Shown: positions 28,793 through 38,540 of the stretch, piece after piece | Numbering within the stretch: position 1 is the first letter of the stretch | Layout: each line of letters opens with the position of its first letter | NCBI GenBank assembly: GCA_024642205.1 | Contig: JAHEBQ010000024.1 | Location: 20,656-84,655, forward strand | Source of the DNA: Planctomycetaceae bacterium | GTDB lineage: Bacteria > Planctomycetota > Planctomycetia > Pirellulales > Pirellulaceae | Reading direction: 5' to 3' | DNA length: 64,000 nt | Program-made: the position numbers and the translations under genes | Notes under the pieces: generated by a model | Database searches by the model: none | Told to the model about the DNA's origin: nothing | What the model saw: the letters and a program-made list of their open reading frames with translations, nothing else

Positions 28793-30400
28793 TTAGTTGA
28801 CATTTTGAGTTGGATCGAGCGGGTTGTCGGCAGGCGGACCAGCCGGAGGCAGATTCTCGATTGGCGGATTCGACGATGAAGGCGGAGGTTCAGGAAAAAC
28901 TGGAGACATCGAAGGTGGATTTTCACCAGAATCGTTGGTGGCCAATGCGGTGATTCCGAGACTTAATGCAATCAACCCGCCAAGTCCTCCCCGATTTCCC
29001 GTAAAGACGCCGCCGCCCGAACCGCCGCCTCCGAAGCCGCCATAAACCGGCCCCGAACCGCCGCCACCCGACGGAAAGCCCGAGCCACCCGAAATTCCGC
29101 CTGGCACTCCCGGCGGAAACTGGGCAATATCACCCGGGGGAAACTGGCCCTGATCACCCTGCATTATGAACTTGTTCTGTTGACGTTCTTTGAAAATCCG
29201 ATCGATTTCCTGTTTGATCGTCTGCACATCGTCAGGATCGGTGACAATCGCGATTCCCAATGATTCCACGACCGTCGATACCGGAGCATGAGTAGAAACG
29301 TAATGGGCTTTCGCTTTTTCCGTCGTTGAAGTTGTACTTTGGTCCGCAGCCTCGAGTTCTACGGAAAGTGCCGCGAATCCGTCTTTTCCGGCAGCGACCA
29401 ACGAATATACGCCGGGATCGACGTCTTCGACCTTGAACTTTCCATTTTCCTCGACATTCACTCGCGCGGCTTCAATGTCGTCCTGAATCAGGAAGATATT
29501 CATCTCCGACAACTTGGCGGCCTTGCCACCATTACTGGCAATCGGTTGAATGCGACCTTCAAAGCTGCCATCGGCAGAAAGAGGATGCTTGAAACCGCTT
29601 CGAATTTTCGTTGCCTTCCCAATGGCTTTGGCGTCATCCTGGTCGCGAGCCGTGGAAAGGGCCGCTGCCGATGGAAGATAGTTCTGACTGATCCGCTGCA
29701 GGGTGCTGAATTCAGGCGGCACCGCAGCCGCATCGATCTGCAGATTGTCAACGACAACGCTGTCTTGCGGAACGTTGAAGTGCGAAACGTAGTACGCTTG
29801 CTTCAATATTTTTGAATCAACGTCGGAATTTTTTTCAAGTGCGTCGAACGCCTGGATCTTGGGTAGCACGTGGACACCATATGCCAGGAATCCATTTTGC
29901 CCGGCCGCGATCAACGTATAGACCCCGGGCTCGACATTCTTGAGTGTAAATTTTCCATCGTTGTCGGTCGTGGCCTTGCTGATTTTTTCGCCTTTCTTCA
30001 ACAGCGCGACGTCCAGTTTCTCGATTGGAACGGTCGACGAGGGACTCGGCTCGATGGCGGAAATTCGACCTTCCAGATTTCCATCCTGGTTGGCCGTAAT
30101 CCAATGCGCCTGCAACGTTTCACTCAACGGAGCATCGTCCTGCAAATTCGTAGCTTCCCAAGCCTCCAAAGCCAGTTCCTTGACCCGGACTCGAATGACG
30201 TTTTCGTTGTTCCTGGCGATCACGTGGTCGAGAGTGATTCCGACATTCAGCATGATGGCTGGCAACGCGACAAACCAGTAACGCTTCAATCCGCAAGCAA
30301 ATTGGGAAAACATGGATGTGGAATCCTGTTCGCTGTTGGCGGGTATGGAGCGATTGCCCGAATGAAATCCCGCTCGTTGATTTTCAAAATGACGTGACAT
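28793..30400 (-). CDS. Membrane protein with two Cna-B/carboxypeptidase-regulatory-like repeats and a Gly/Pro-rich tail
   Basis: About 535 residues from the ATG at 30400 (an ATG at 30313 is also possible). A hydrophobic segment (RYWFVALPAIMLNVGITLD) near the N-terminus is followed by two related beta-sandwich-like units: DGKFTLKNVEPGVYTLIAAG and NGKFKVEDVDPGVYSLVAAG, the pattern of Cna-B or carboxypeptidase-regulatory-like domains. The C-terminal 130 residues are Gly-rich, then a second hydrophobic helix (GGLIALSLGITALATN), then Pro-rich. It is most likely envelope-anchored. It lies 95 bp upstream of the kinase gene and may be a partner or target of that kinase (inference). Confidence 0.75.
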   Translation of the reverse strand: MSRHFENQRAGFHSGNRSIPANSEQDSTSMFSQFACGLKRYWFVALPAIMLNVGITLDHVIARNNENVIRVRVKELALEAWEATNLQDDAPLSETLQAHWITANQDGNLEGRISAIEPSPSSTVPIEKLDVALLKKGEKISKATTDNDGKFTLKNVEPGVYTLIAAGQNGFLAYGVHVLPKIQAFDALEKNSDVDSKILKQAYYVSHFNVPQDSVVVDNLQIDAAAVPPEFSTLQRISQNYLPSAAALSTARDQDDAKAIGKATKIRSGFKHPLSADGSFEGRIQPIASNGGKAAKLSEMNIFLIQDDIEAARVNVEENGKFKVEDVDPGVYSLVAAGKDGFAALSVELEAADQSTTSTTEKAKAHYVSTHAPVSTVVESLGIAIVTDPDDVQTIKQEIDRIFKERQQNKFIMQGDQGQFPPGDIAQFPPGVPGGISGGSGFPSGGGGSGPVYGGFGGGGSGGGVFTGNRGGLGGLIALSLGITALATNDSGENPPSMSPVFPEPPPSSSNPPIENLPPAGPPADNPLDPTQNVN

Positions 30401-31020
30401 GTTGAACCTGTGAAAAGGCAAGCCGCGGGTGTACGAATTCAGTTCGGGTCAAGCTTGACCGTGTTTCCCATTAATCGTCTTCTGGTCTTTAGGGAGCACA
30501 TAAAAAAGCCAGGACCCCATATAAATTCTAGTCGAACTTCCAGCTTTTACGAGTTTTTGTTGGCAAAAGACTGGGAATCTGCAGATCACGGTGAATTTTG
30601 GGCCTGAGCATTCGACCAGGAACCGCCTCGGGCGATGAATGGACTTCGCTACTTCGCTGGCTTTCCCCGGCGACATCCAACCGTGCGGCCCCTTCGAGAT
30701 CCCGGAACGCCAGTCACTCGATCAGTTTTCCCGGCCCTCAAGGTGGATAAATACGGTGGATGCAAGCCACGACCTTTGCTAGCCCACGCGAAAACGGGAT
30801 GTGACCTAGCCCTCGAAAACTTTCGCTCGTATTACCTGGTCAAGGGATTCAGCGGGATTTTCAAAATTGGATCTGGACGTATTCGTTTGTCGAAAGCCTG
30901 ACCCTCGGTCCAGAACGACCCGTCGATGTCCAGCAAAGTGCGGCTGGTCCAGGGCAAACGTCACAACGTCAATTCTCGAAATGCCTTTTTTGAAATAGCT
31001 TCAAGCCGACAAGTGCCATT
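30401..31020. other. Intergenic region, no gene recognised
   Basis: 620 bp between the DUF1501 stop and the Cna-B-like gene start, both minus strand. It should hold the promoter of the envelope-protein/kinase unit. A plus-strand frame at 30635-30901 has no domain, an arginine- and proline-rich composition and no binding site, so I do not call it. Confidence 0.5.
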
Positions 31021-32325
31021 TTAGGCGAACAGGTCCATGACGGGCTGGCCTTTATCCGCCACGGTGAACGGTCTCATTGAAGGCGACATCGTTTTCTTGT
31101 CGAGCGGAATCCCCAGGGCGTGTGCAATGGTGGCGTTGAACTCGGGAACGACGACCATATTTTCCACGACTTCGCGACCCTCTTTATCGGTCATACCATA
31201 TTTGATTCCACCTTTGATTCCACCACCAGCCATCAGGCAAGTAAATGCTTGTGGATAATGGTTACGGCCATTGTCGCGATCGGCAAAAATCTGGGGCGTG
31301 CGACCAAATTCGGTTGCCAGTACAACCAATGTTGAATTCAGCATTCCGGTCGCGTCGAGGTCAGCCAGGAGCGAAGCCAGCGCCTGGTCAAGAATCGCAC
31401 CTTTTTCAGCGACTCGACCGAAGTTGTCTCCGTGCGTATCCCAACCTCCATCGTCGACTTCGATGAAACGGACGCCATTTTGGACCAGCCGTTTGGCCAG
31501 CAGGCAAGCTTGACCGAACGGGTTACGTCCGTAGCGATCCCGGACAACATCAGCTTCCTGGTTCAAGTCAAACGCCGTCAAGTCCTTGCTCTTCATCAAC
31601 GACACTGCTTCGTCGTACATCGACGCGTAGGCGCGCGCTTCCTTCGTATCGTATTTGGACGAAAACGAATTGTTCATTGCCTTGAGCCGTTTCATTCTTG
31701 CACTGAATCGACTGTCGGTAACACCGTCCACAAGTTTGCTGTACTGAAGTCCGGACTCCGGATTTCCGATGGGTAGCGCCGCATATTCCGATTCCAGAAA
31801 TCCGGCGCCCAACCCGTTGCTATTGCCACCAATTTTGACATTCGCCGGCAGGCCCGGGTTGATTTTGCCAAGGAATTTTGCTGACCAGGCACCCATGTCG
31901 GGGTGCTTGATCGTGCCTCGCAAAAAGTAACTGGTGTGCATGAAATAATTACCCTGGGCGTGGGCGCCCTGAGTCGAGTTCATCGAGTTGATGACCGCCA
32001 CGTTGTGCATCTGGCTGGCCAATTTGGGGAAATACTCGCTGATCTGAACTCCGTCGGCACTCGTCTTGATCGACTCAACCGGCCCCTGTGTTTCTGCTCC
32101 CGGTTTAGTATCAAACGTGTCGAGATGGCTCATCCCGCCGCTCATGTACAGATAAATAACGGATCTGGCTTTGGCGTCTTCATTCCCAGGCAGGCCGGCT
32201 GCCGAAGCAGCATTGGCAAGACAGCTCAACGCTGGCATGGCTCCGACACCGAGCAGTGTCTTCGCGGCGCCTGCCACAAATGCGCGACGAGTAAGCGGGT
32301 CATTTTCATTTCGAATCTGGTTCAT
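31021..32325 (-). CDS. DUF1501 family exported protein
   Basis: 434 residues. The N-terminus has a Tat-like signal (LTRRAFVAGAAKTLLGVGA), then the family hallmarks VIYLYMSGGMSHLDTFDTKP, HAQGNYFMHTSYFLRGTIKH and FGRTPQIFADRDNGRNHYPQ. DUF1501 proteins are sulfatase/alkaline-phosphatase-fold relatives that are abundant in planctomycetes and nearly always paired with DUF1549/DUF1553, as here: it begins 80 bp after that gene. Function is unproven; export and handling of complex polysaccharides have been proposed. Confidence 0.95.
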   Translation of the reverse strand: MNQIRNENDPLTRRAFVAGAAKTLLGVGAMPALSCLANAASAAGLPGNEDAKARSVIYLYMSGGMSHLDTFDTKPGAETQGPVESIKTSADGVQISEYFPKLASQMHNVAVINSMNSTQGAHAQGNYFMHTSYFLRGTIKHPDMGAWSAKFLGKINPGLPANVKIGGNSNGLGAGFLESEYAALPIGNPESGLQYSKLVDGVTDSRFSARMKRLKAMNNSFSSKYDTKEARAYASMYDEAVSLMKSKDLTAFDLNQEADVVRDRYGRNPFGQACLLAKRLVQNGVRFIEVDDGGWDTHGDNFGRVAEKGAILDQALASLLADLDATGMLNSTLVVLATEFGRTPQIFADRDNGRNHYPQAFTCLMAGGGIKGGIKYGMTDKEGREVVENMVVVPEFNATIAHALGIPLDKKTMSPSMRPFTVADKGQPVMDLFA

Positions 32326-32405
32326 TGAATGTCTTGCCTCGGTCCTGTTTTTTTAATCGGTGACAATTGCTGTTGTCAGTAAAACGGAGTGAATCCGCGG
32401 ATCGC

Positions 32406-34529
32406 CTATTTCACGAAAATGAATTCATTGGAATTGGCGAGCGTCCAGATCAAGTCACCGTAGATTTCCTTGATTTTTTCCTGATCTTTCTGACTTGCCG
32501 CATCGTCAAAATCTTTTTCCCAAACTCGGGATTCCGATCGGTTGGGTTCGCGACTGAGCATTGCCAGAAAAACTGACTCCGTACATTCCTTTCCCGATTT
32601 CGCGTCCAACGCTGCCTGCATCAAAACGCTACTGGCATCACGAGCGATTTTTTCTTCGACATAGCCGTTCATCATTGCCAGAACCTGGGTCACGGCCGGG
32701 TCCGTATTGGAGTTTTCAATCTGCTCACGGTCGGATTGACCAAACTCTCGCAGGAAGTGGCCAGCCGGAGCCGGGGCCGGCATTTCGGAGGCCCTTAGAA
32801 ACGCACCCGAGTTACTCTTTTTGCGGAACTCCGCGACGATTTTGGCTTGCTCAATCAGCAACGTGCGCACAAGTTCCGTATTCCTCTTTTTCCGTGCCGT
32901 TTTGATCTTTTGAGCAATCTGGTTTCGCTCGGCGACCATTCTCTTGTACACGGGGTTTTCTTTCACGCTGGACTTCTTCTTGCTGTTGTAACCTTTGTCA
33001 GCAATTTCTCCGACCAACTCCTTGATCTCGCCAATGTTCATGTTTTTGAGACGTTCATAGGAATCATAGGGGTTATCAGAAAGGAAACTCCGATATCGCG
33101 TCGTCAAACCGGTTGCACGATGGTCAGTATCAGGAACCGTCAACACCAAGAGCGAATCCCAAATCTGCTCCGCTGACATTCGCCGAACGACTGGGCCGCA
33201 AAAATTGAATGTAGCTGGATCGGTTATGTCCTTGTCATACGCCTCCGCCTGGTACGTTTTGGAATTGTAGATGGCTCGCAAAAACTGTTTCATATCGAAA
33301 TCGAGTTCGATCATCGTGTCGGTCAGGAATTCCATCAGGTCCGGATTGGATGCGACGGTATTGTCTTCAAGGATGTCGACCGGTTCAATCAAACCCAGTC
33401 CCAGGGCCTGTTTCCACAACCGATTGGCGATGACATTGGCAAACCTGGGATTTTCCTTGTCCGTCAACCAATCGGCATAGGCCTCGCGCGAGCCAAGCTG
33501 TTTTGCTCCGGGTATGGAAGCCTGTTGCGCGTTGTTTTTGGCTTTTCGAACCGGTTTCCTGGTCGCAGAAGGAACTTTGGCGTCAACCAATTTCTCCCCT
33601 TCAAACATTGTTTTTCCGACGACGATTTCTCCTTCGTAGCCATCCTCTCCCAGAAATCCTTCCGGCAGTCTGGCCAAGCCGGTGCCTGATCCGGCAATGC
33701 CGTAGCTCAGGCTTTGCGAAAGCCGGTTGAGGATCGGTTTCTGAGTGGCAGAAATCTCACCGTCCTTATACAGCGCACGTATCTGTTGATAAGTTGAACC
33801 CATATCATCGGTTCGATAACGAATCCCGCCAGTGAACGCGACCATTTCGAAGTACTGTCGCTGTTTCCATTTGTCGAATGGATGATCATGACACTGTGCA
33901 CATTCAAGACGCGTTCCGAGGAATATCCGAATCGTGTTTGACATGTTGTCTTCGGGCATGTTGCGATCTCGCAAATAGTAGCCGACGGCACCGTTACCCC
34001 GCTGAAGATTCGGACCTTCTGAAACAATCATCTCCCGGACAAATTGATCATAGGGTTTGTTCTCCTGGAGCGAGTCTTTGACAAAATCGATATACGAAAT
34101 CCCATCCAGTTGGCCCGGCAGGCGCGACTTGATCCTCAACAGGTCAGCAAAAAAGTTGAATTGGCGACTGACGTATCCGTACGAGTCCAGCAAATCATCG
34201 ATCAAATCTTCCCGCTTGGTTTTGCTGCCCGACTTAAGAAACGTCCGTGTTTCGGCAATGCTTGGAATTCGGCCGATGATGTCGAGGTAGGCTCGACGAA
34301 GAAATACTTCGTCGGACGACAGCGCGTTCAGATTCTCGTTGTTCGCAGTCAATTGAGCCTGAACCCGTTTATCAATCTGCTCGCTGATCTCAAGGATCCT
34401 GCTCCGAGGCACGGATTGAACCGAGGTCCTGGCGGAGTTTCCACCATCGCTGGCGATTCCGAAAGTGGCATCCAAGAGTATCGCGACAACGACAAGAAAA
34501 AAGGAAGGTCTGGAAGTAACGATTTGCAT
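32406..34529 (-). CDS. DUF1549/DUF1553 exported protein
   Basis: 707 residues from ATG 34529, which gives a signal peptide (RPSFFLVVVAILLDATFGIA). The DUF1549 part has FLRRAYLDIIGRIPSIAETR and ECAQCHDHPFDKWKQRQYF, where CAQCH is a haem-like CxxCH motif kept in the family. The DUF1553 part has SREAYADWLTDKENPRFANV, IANRLWKQALGLGLIEPVDI and RRMSAEQIWDSLLVLT. It is transcribed first, with DUF1501 following. These pairs are numerous in planctomycetes and are expected in the periplasm; biochemical role unknown. Confidence 0.95.
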   Translation of the reverse strand: MQIVTSRPSFFLVVVAILLDATFGIASDGGNSARTSVQSVPRSRILEISEQIDKRVQAQLTANNENLNALSSDEVFLRRAYLDIIGRIPSIAETRTFLKSGSKTKREDLIDDLLDSYGYVSRQFNFFADLLRIKSRLPGQLDGISYIDFVKDSLQENKPYDQFVREMIVSEGPNLQRGNGAVGYYLRDRNMPEDNMSNTIRIFLGTRLECAQCHDHPFDKWKQRQYFEMVAFTGGIRYRTDDMGSTYQQIRALYKDGEISATQKPILNRLSQSLSYGIAGSGTGLARLPEGFLGEDGYEGEIVVGKTMFEGEKLVDAKVPSATRKPVRKAKNNAQQASIPGAKQLGSREAYADWLTDKENPRFANVIANRLWKQALGLGLIEPVDILEDNTVASNPDLMEFLTDTMIELDFDMKQFLRAIYNSKTYQAEAYDKDITDPATFNFCGPVVRRMSAEQIWDSLLVLTVPDTDHRATGLTTRYRSFLSDNPYDSYERLKNMNIGEIKELVGEIADKGYNSKKKSSVKENPVYKRMVAERNQIAQKIKTARKKRNTELVRTLLIEQAKIVAEFRKKSNSGAFLRASEMPAPAPAGHFLREFGQSDREQIENSNTDPAVTQVLAMMNGYVEEKIARDASSVLMQAALDAKSGKECTESVFLAMLSREPNRSESRVWEKDFDDAASQKDQEKIKEIYGDLIWTLANSNEFIFVK

Positions 34530-34977
34530 CTGATTTTCCCGGTTTCGAATGCGGCTAATTGTCCAAGCATACCCTTTATCAAGGATGTTTTTAGGGGTAG
34601 AATTATTGAATTGGGGTTTCGTCATACGTCGGAAATAAACGGCTTAGGGTGGTTAACCGGCCGACAATCCCGGTTTTTCAAGATCAACCAGATGTTGCTT
34701 TTGGGCATCATCCAGCAATGATTATCCAACCGTTAAAAACTACGGGATGATCGGTCAAAGTTGACGTTTGCTTACAATTACGGGCTTTCGAACGCTTTTG
34801 ACTCGGACTAATTTTGAAATCAGGCCAATTTTGCGTGACCCGCGGGAACCCCGGCGGCGGCGCAGCTATCAATGGTTGGTGGACCGCGCCCATTCAACTT
34901 GAACCTTAGGATTGGCTAACCCGATTCCGGCACACCCTTTTTCTTATCAACCAAGCTCCATTTCTCACCGCAGGTTT
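34530..34977. other. Divergent intergenic region
   Basis: 448 bp between the divergently transcribed DUF1549/1553 gene and the secreted FKBP fusion, so two promoters are expected. A TACAAT hexamer at about 34773-34778 is a possible -10 but has no well-placed -35. No other feature seen. Confidence 0.45.
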
Positions 34978-36939
34978 ATGATGAAACGACGTTCAAGAAT
35001 CCGACGCCGCAACAAGACGAACAAACTCGATTTTCAACGACTTGAACCAAGACAACTTCTCGCCGGCGACATGATCGGACCTCACCAGGCCGCAGGGTTC
35101 CTGCCCGATGGTGCCAACATCGTGGTCAACGGAGATTTTGAGACATTTACCGATGGGGAAGACAGGTTCTTTACCGAAAGCGAAGTTCCGGGCTGGCAGG
35201 CGATGGACGCCGCGGAACTCAACATCATGACCTGGAACGTTGCTGGTTTTGACAACGTGCTCGATCTTGACTCAACCACGACTGACTATGACCGGGTCTT
35301 CCAGAACGTTTCCACTGAATCCGCTACCGAGTATCTGGTTGCATTCGACTATCGAGCACATCCGACGTTTGATCCCGATGCGTCCGAATTCACCCATGAT
35401 TTTGAATTCTGGTGGAATGGAAGCCTGGTCGAACGACTCACCGGCGGAGACCATTGGAACACGGCCGTCTTCCAGGTTACCAGTAGCAGTCTGGCGACGA
35501 CGGAATTGCTGTTTTGCGAAATCGAGGAATCCGGCGCGCCATTTGGGGACGGACGGGGTGCCCTGCTTGACAACATCCGCGTCGTCAAATCCGATCCCGT
35601 CGCGATCAGCAATGGGGGATTTGAAACCACCGAAGTCGGCGATGGAGTTTTCTTCCGTCCAGAGGAGGTCGAGGGCTGGTCCGTCATTGCAGCAGACGTT
35701 GGTGATCAATGGTTGCAAATTGTGGAGACAGGCGCATCCGAAGGCAAGCAATACTTGAACCTGGATACAACAGTCGAGAACCGGGACATCGTGTACCGCG
35801 AAATTGCTACCGAGGCGGGAGCAACGTACTACCTCACGTTCGACATGCGTACCGATGGCGAGCAGACGGTCAGCCCCGATGAATTGCGGGTTCGTTGGAA
35901 TGAAAGTTGGGCCGGTACGGTCTTTGGAACCAATCAATGGGAATCCTACGGCCTGGTCCTTACGGCGGACTCGGATACCACGAATTTAATGTTCCTGGAA
36001 CCAGGTGGTGTCACTGGCGATGGCTCAGGTCCGCTTCTTGACAACATCCAGCTTTTCAAAATCAGTGCAGCCACATTGGTGGTCGACATCAACGGTGATG
36101 CCGATGGAATTGACGGCGAGGCCGTTTATTTCCCCGGCGCCGGAGCGCAGCCAATTGCCACAAGCATCGTCCTTTCGCATCCGACCGATTCGAACCTGAC
36201 TTCGGTCATTGTGACGCTCAATGGTGCTGTTGATGGAGCCAACGAAATCGTATCGGTCAGCAGCGCATCAATTCCGACCGATGGAAGCGGGGCCGAGAAA
36301 ATCGAGGTTGCCGCCTACGATTCAACCACCAACGAGTTGGTATTGACTGGTTCCGCAACGGCACTGGAATACCAGGCTGTCCTCCGAACCCTGACCTACT
36401 TTAATGACGCCGATGTTGTTTCAGCGACCAACCGTTCGGTCAACATTGAAATCGCGGATTCCGGATTGCCAGTCGATCGCTCAACAGCCAACGCTGCGAT
36501 CGATCTGAGTATCGAAACTTCGCAAGTACTGATCGACTCCCAGATCCTCACGAAGTTTATCGCCGACAACAACCTTGACGCGCAACATCTTGGCAACGGG
36601 CTGTTCGCGGTTATCGATGAGCCAGGAACCGGGCAGAATCCGACGATCAACTCGAGAGTTCGCGTGAAGTACAACGGCAAATTCATCGAACTCAACGATC
36701 AAAACAAACTCGTGGAAGGTGCGTCATTTGACTTCAGTTCAGACTCGGGAATCACGTTTGCTCTGACCAGCGTGATTCAAGGCTGGCGACTGGGTATTCC
36801 AGCATTCAAGACAGGTGGAATCGGCCAGTTGTTGATTCCATCTGACCTGGCCTATGGACCATCGGGAACGGGATCCGGCTCAATTCCGCCAAATTCGATC
36901 CTGATATTCGACATCGAATTGCTGGAGATCGTGAGCTAG
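34978..36939 (+). CDS. LEPR-XLL secreted protein with two beta-sandwich modules and a C-terminal FKBP domain
   Basis: About 653 residues from the ATG pair at 34978/34981. The highly basic N-terminus (KRRSRIRRRNKTNKL) runs into DFQRLEPRQLLAGD, the LEPR-XLL motif found at the N-terminus of large planctomycete surface or secreted proteins. Two related ~150-residue beta-rich modules follow (VNGDFETFTDGED...LLDNIRVV and SNGGFETTEVGDG...LLDNIQLF), then a beta-rich linker, then an FKBP-type peptidyl-prolyl isomerase domain (VKYNGKF, FDFSS, VIQGWRLGIP, IPSDLAYGP, IPPNSILIFDIELL). Key FKBP pocket residues are retained. It is followed by a strong terminator, so probably monocistronic. Confidence 0.88.
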   Translation: MMKRRSRIRRRNKTNKLDFQRLEPRQLLAGDMIGPHQAAGFLPDGANIVVNGDFETFTDGEDRFFTESEVPGWQAMDAAELNIMTWNVAGFDNVLDLDSTTTDYDRVFQNVSTESATEYLVAFDYRAHPTFDPDASEFTHDFEFWWNGSLVERLTGGDHWNTAVFQVTSSSLATTELLFCEIEESGAPFGDGRGALLDNIRVVKSDPVAISNGGFETTEVGDGVFFRPEEVEGWSVIAADVGDQWLQIVETGASEGKQYLNLDTTVENRDIVYREIATEAGATYYLTFDMRTDGEQTVSPDELRVRWNESWAGTVFGTNQWESYGLVLTADSDTTNLMFLEPGGVTGDGSGPLLDNIQLFKISAATLVVDINGDADGIDGEAVYFPGAGAQPIATSIVLSHPTDSNLTSVIVTLNGAVDGANEIVSVSSASIPTDGSGAEKIEVAAYDSTTNELVLTGSATALEYQAVLRTLTYFNDADVVSATNRSVNIEIADSGLPVDRSTANAAIDLSIETSQVLIDSQILTKFIADNNLDAQHLGNGLFAVIDEPGTGQNPTINSRVRVKYNGKFIELNDQNKLVEGASFDFSSDSGITFALTSVIQGWRLGIPAFKTGGIGQLLIPSDLAYGPSGTGSGSIPPNSILIFDIELLEIVS

Positions 36940-36993
36940 GGGAAACAAGCCGGCGACTGGATTGGTTTCGGACCGTATCGCTCAGCTTTCACA

Positions 36994-37042
36994 ACAGCTC
37001 TGCTTTGTCTTTCACAAGTCAAGGCAGGGCTGTTTTTCTTTT
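36994..37042 (+). terminator. Rho-independent terminator after the FKBP fusion gene
   Basis: A 14-bp stem with two G-T type pairs, left arm ACAGCTCTGCTTTG (36994-37007), right arm CAAGGCAGGGCTGT (37020-37033), a 12-nt loop, then TTTTTCTTTT. It lies 55 bp past the stop codon. Shape and T-run are classical. Confidence 0.85.
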
Positions 37043-37205
37043 GAATGGGTGAATCGGTTTGGACATCCGCGACCGATGCAATAGACTGGGAAAATCCGGA
37101 GACATTCGCACCCGTCGCGCACGCCTCAAATAATTCCAGACCTGACTACGTTGTCTGGCTCGGCGCAGGTTTTCGAGCTCCATTTTACTTATCCCTGGAA
37201 CCACC

Positions 37206-37562
37206 ATGAACACGAAATCACGATTGCGAAGAGTTTTTGTCCTGGCAGTTGTTCTGTCCGCCGCTGGATTGTCCGTTTATTCGCTGGCGACCCCTGCGTT
37301 ATCGCAACAGTCGATCAGGATTCCGCAGCAACAAGTCGGAGTATTCGCCTACGCGCAGCTCACAATCCAGGGCAATGAGCAGGTGACATGGGATGAAGGT
37401 GGCAACGATGTTCCGCGAGTGGATACCCTCGACGCGACGTACCGCCGGCTTGGAGGAAATCAACGCACATCCGTTGTTAATCTCTTGAACGTCGTTGGTG
37501 GCCGGGGGTGGGAACTCGTCCAGGTCAGCAACAACACCTGGACGTTCAAACGTCGAATGTAG
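37206..37562 (+). CDS. Small exported protein
   Basis: 118 residues with a clear signal peptide (RRVFVLAVVLSAAGLSVYSL, cleavage near ALSQ). The mature ~85 residues contain VGVFAYAQLTIQGNEQVTW and a C-terminal NVVGGRGWELVQVSNNTWTF, the G-W-E-L-V pattern of small DUF4177-like proteins. Probably periplasmic; the family resemblance is tentative. It is convergent with plsC (78-bp gap). Confidence 0.75.
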   Translation: MNTKSRLRRVFVLAVVLSAAGLSVYSLATPALSQQSIRIPQQQVGVFAYAQLTIQGNEQVTWDEGGNDVPRVDTLDATYRRLGGNQRTSVVNLLNVVGGRGWELVQVSNNTWTFKRRM

Positions 37563-37640
37563 CACAGCGCGGCGTGCCACACCAACGCCATGCCCGTTCG
37601 TTGTCCCGCAATCATGGACATCACGCGGTCCGGCTTCAAC

Positions 37641-38309
37641 CTATTGAGGCTGAGAACGCTTCCAGTGCCGGCGGGCGTTTTCGAAGTTTGAGCGGATTCG
37701 AGTCGCCAGCAGATCGGTTGTCTCCTGATCAGTCAACGACATGTATTCTTCAAACAAAATCGGTTTTCCGATTACGACATGGATGCGACCCGGTTTCGGA
37801 AGTTTTTTTTCCCGGGGGAACGCCTGGAACGAGCCGTCGAAACCAACGGGCACGAGGGTTGATTTCGTTCGTTTGGCAACGGCACAAAAGCCGGGCATTA
37901 ACGGAAGCAGTTCACCATTGTGAGTTCGTGTACCTTCCGGAAAAATAACGACCGATTCACCTCGCTTGATCCTTCGCAGCGTTTCTTTCATTCCGCCAAT
38001 CCCGGTGGCTTCGCGGTCAATCGCAATCATGTCATTCCATTGCAAGAACCAGGCCAGCGGGGGGAAATTGAGTAACGTCTTTCGCCCCAGGTAGTTGACA
38101 GGCCGGGGGCAAACGACACCGATAATCAGTGGATCGAGATAGCTCTGATGGTTACAGCAAATCAACAGCCCGTCTTCTTTCGGAAAATCTTCAAGGCCGT
38201 AAACGCGGATCCGATACACAAGCGTCAACAGAACTCGAAAGAACCAGCGGGTTGCCGATTGGCTCAGTGAGACCAAAGGAGGCCTTCTTCGTTTTCGCTC
38301 AGCGGACAT
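37641..38309 (-). CDS. plsC: 1-acyl-sn-glycerol-3-phosphate acyltransferase
   Basis: 222 residues. The catalytic NHxxxxD motif is NHQSYLD (about 53-59), the glycerophosphate-binding block is FPEGTRTHNGELLP, and PVGFDGSFQAFPREKKLPKPG is the typical late block. PlsC acylates lysophosphatidate to phosphatidate at the inner membrane in phospholipid synthesis. Some relatives acylate other lipids, and gene context does not narrow it. Divergent from ftr with 231 bp between starts. Confidence 0.9.
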   Translation of the reverse strand: MSAERKRRRPPLVSLSQSATRWFFRVLLTLVYRIRVYGLEDFPKEDGLLICCNHQSYLDPLIIGVVCPRPVNYLGRKTLLNFPPLAWFLQWNDMIAIDREATGIGGMKETLRRIKRGESVVIFPEGTRTHNGELLPLMPGFCAVAKRTKSTLVPVGFDGSFQAFPREKKLPKPGRIHVVIGKPILFEEYMSLTDQETTDLLATRIRSNFENARRHWKRSQPQ

Positions 38310-38540
38310 GTCGCTTCAGGGCTGTGAGAATGGGGTAGGTCAAAAAAGACCGCAAGTGAATACAAACATCGAACAGATCGGTTCGGCTTCACGAGCCACC
38401 CAAAATCGACCCAAGCGGATAAAAGCCGGGATCGTGGTTGTCGACAGCAAAACCGTTCCCCTTAAACTATAAATCAACGAATCAGGATTGTCGCCCATCG
38501 AAGGCGGCGGAACGGGTCTTCTCAGGATGGATGGCGAAAT

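Noticed and set aside
30635..30901. 88-codon plus-strand frame in the gap after the DUF1501 gene
   Set aside because: Arg/Pro-rich, with no start signal or domain.
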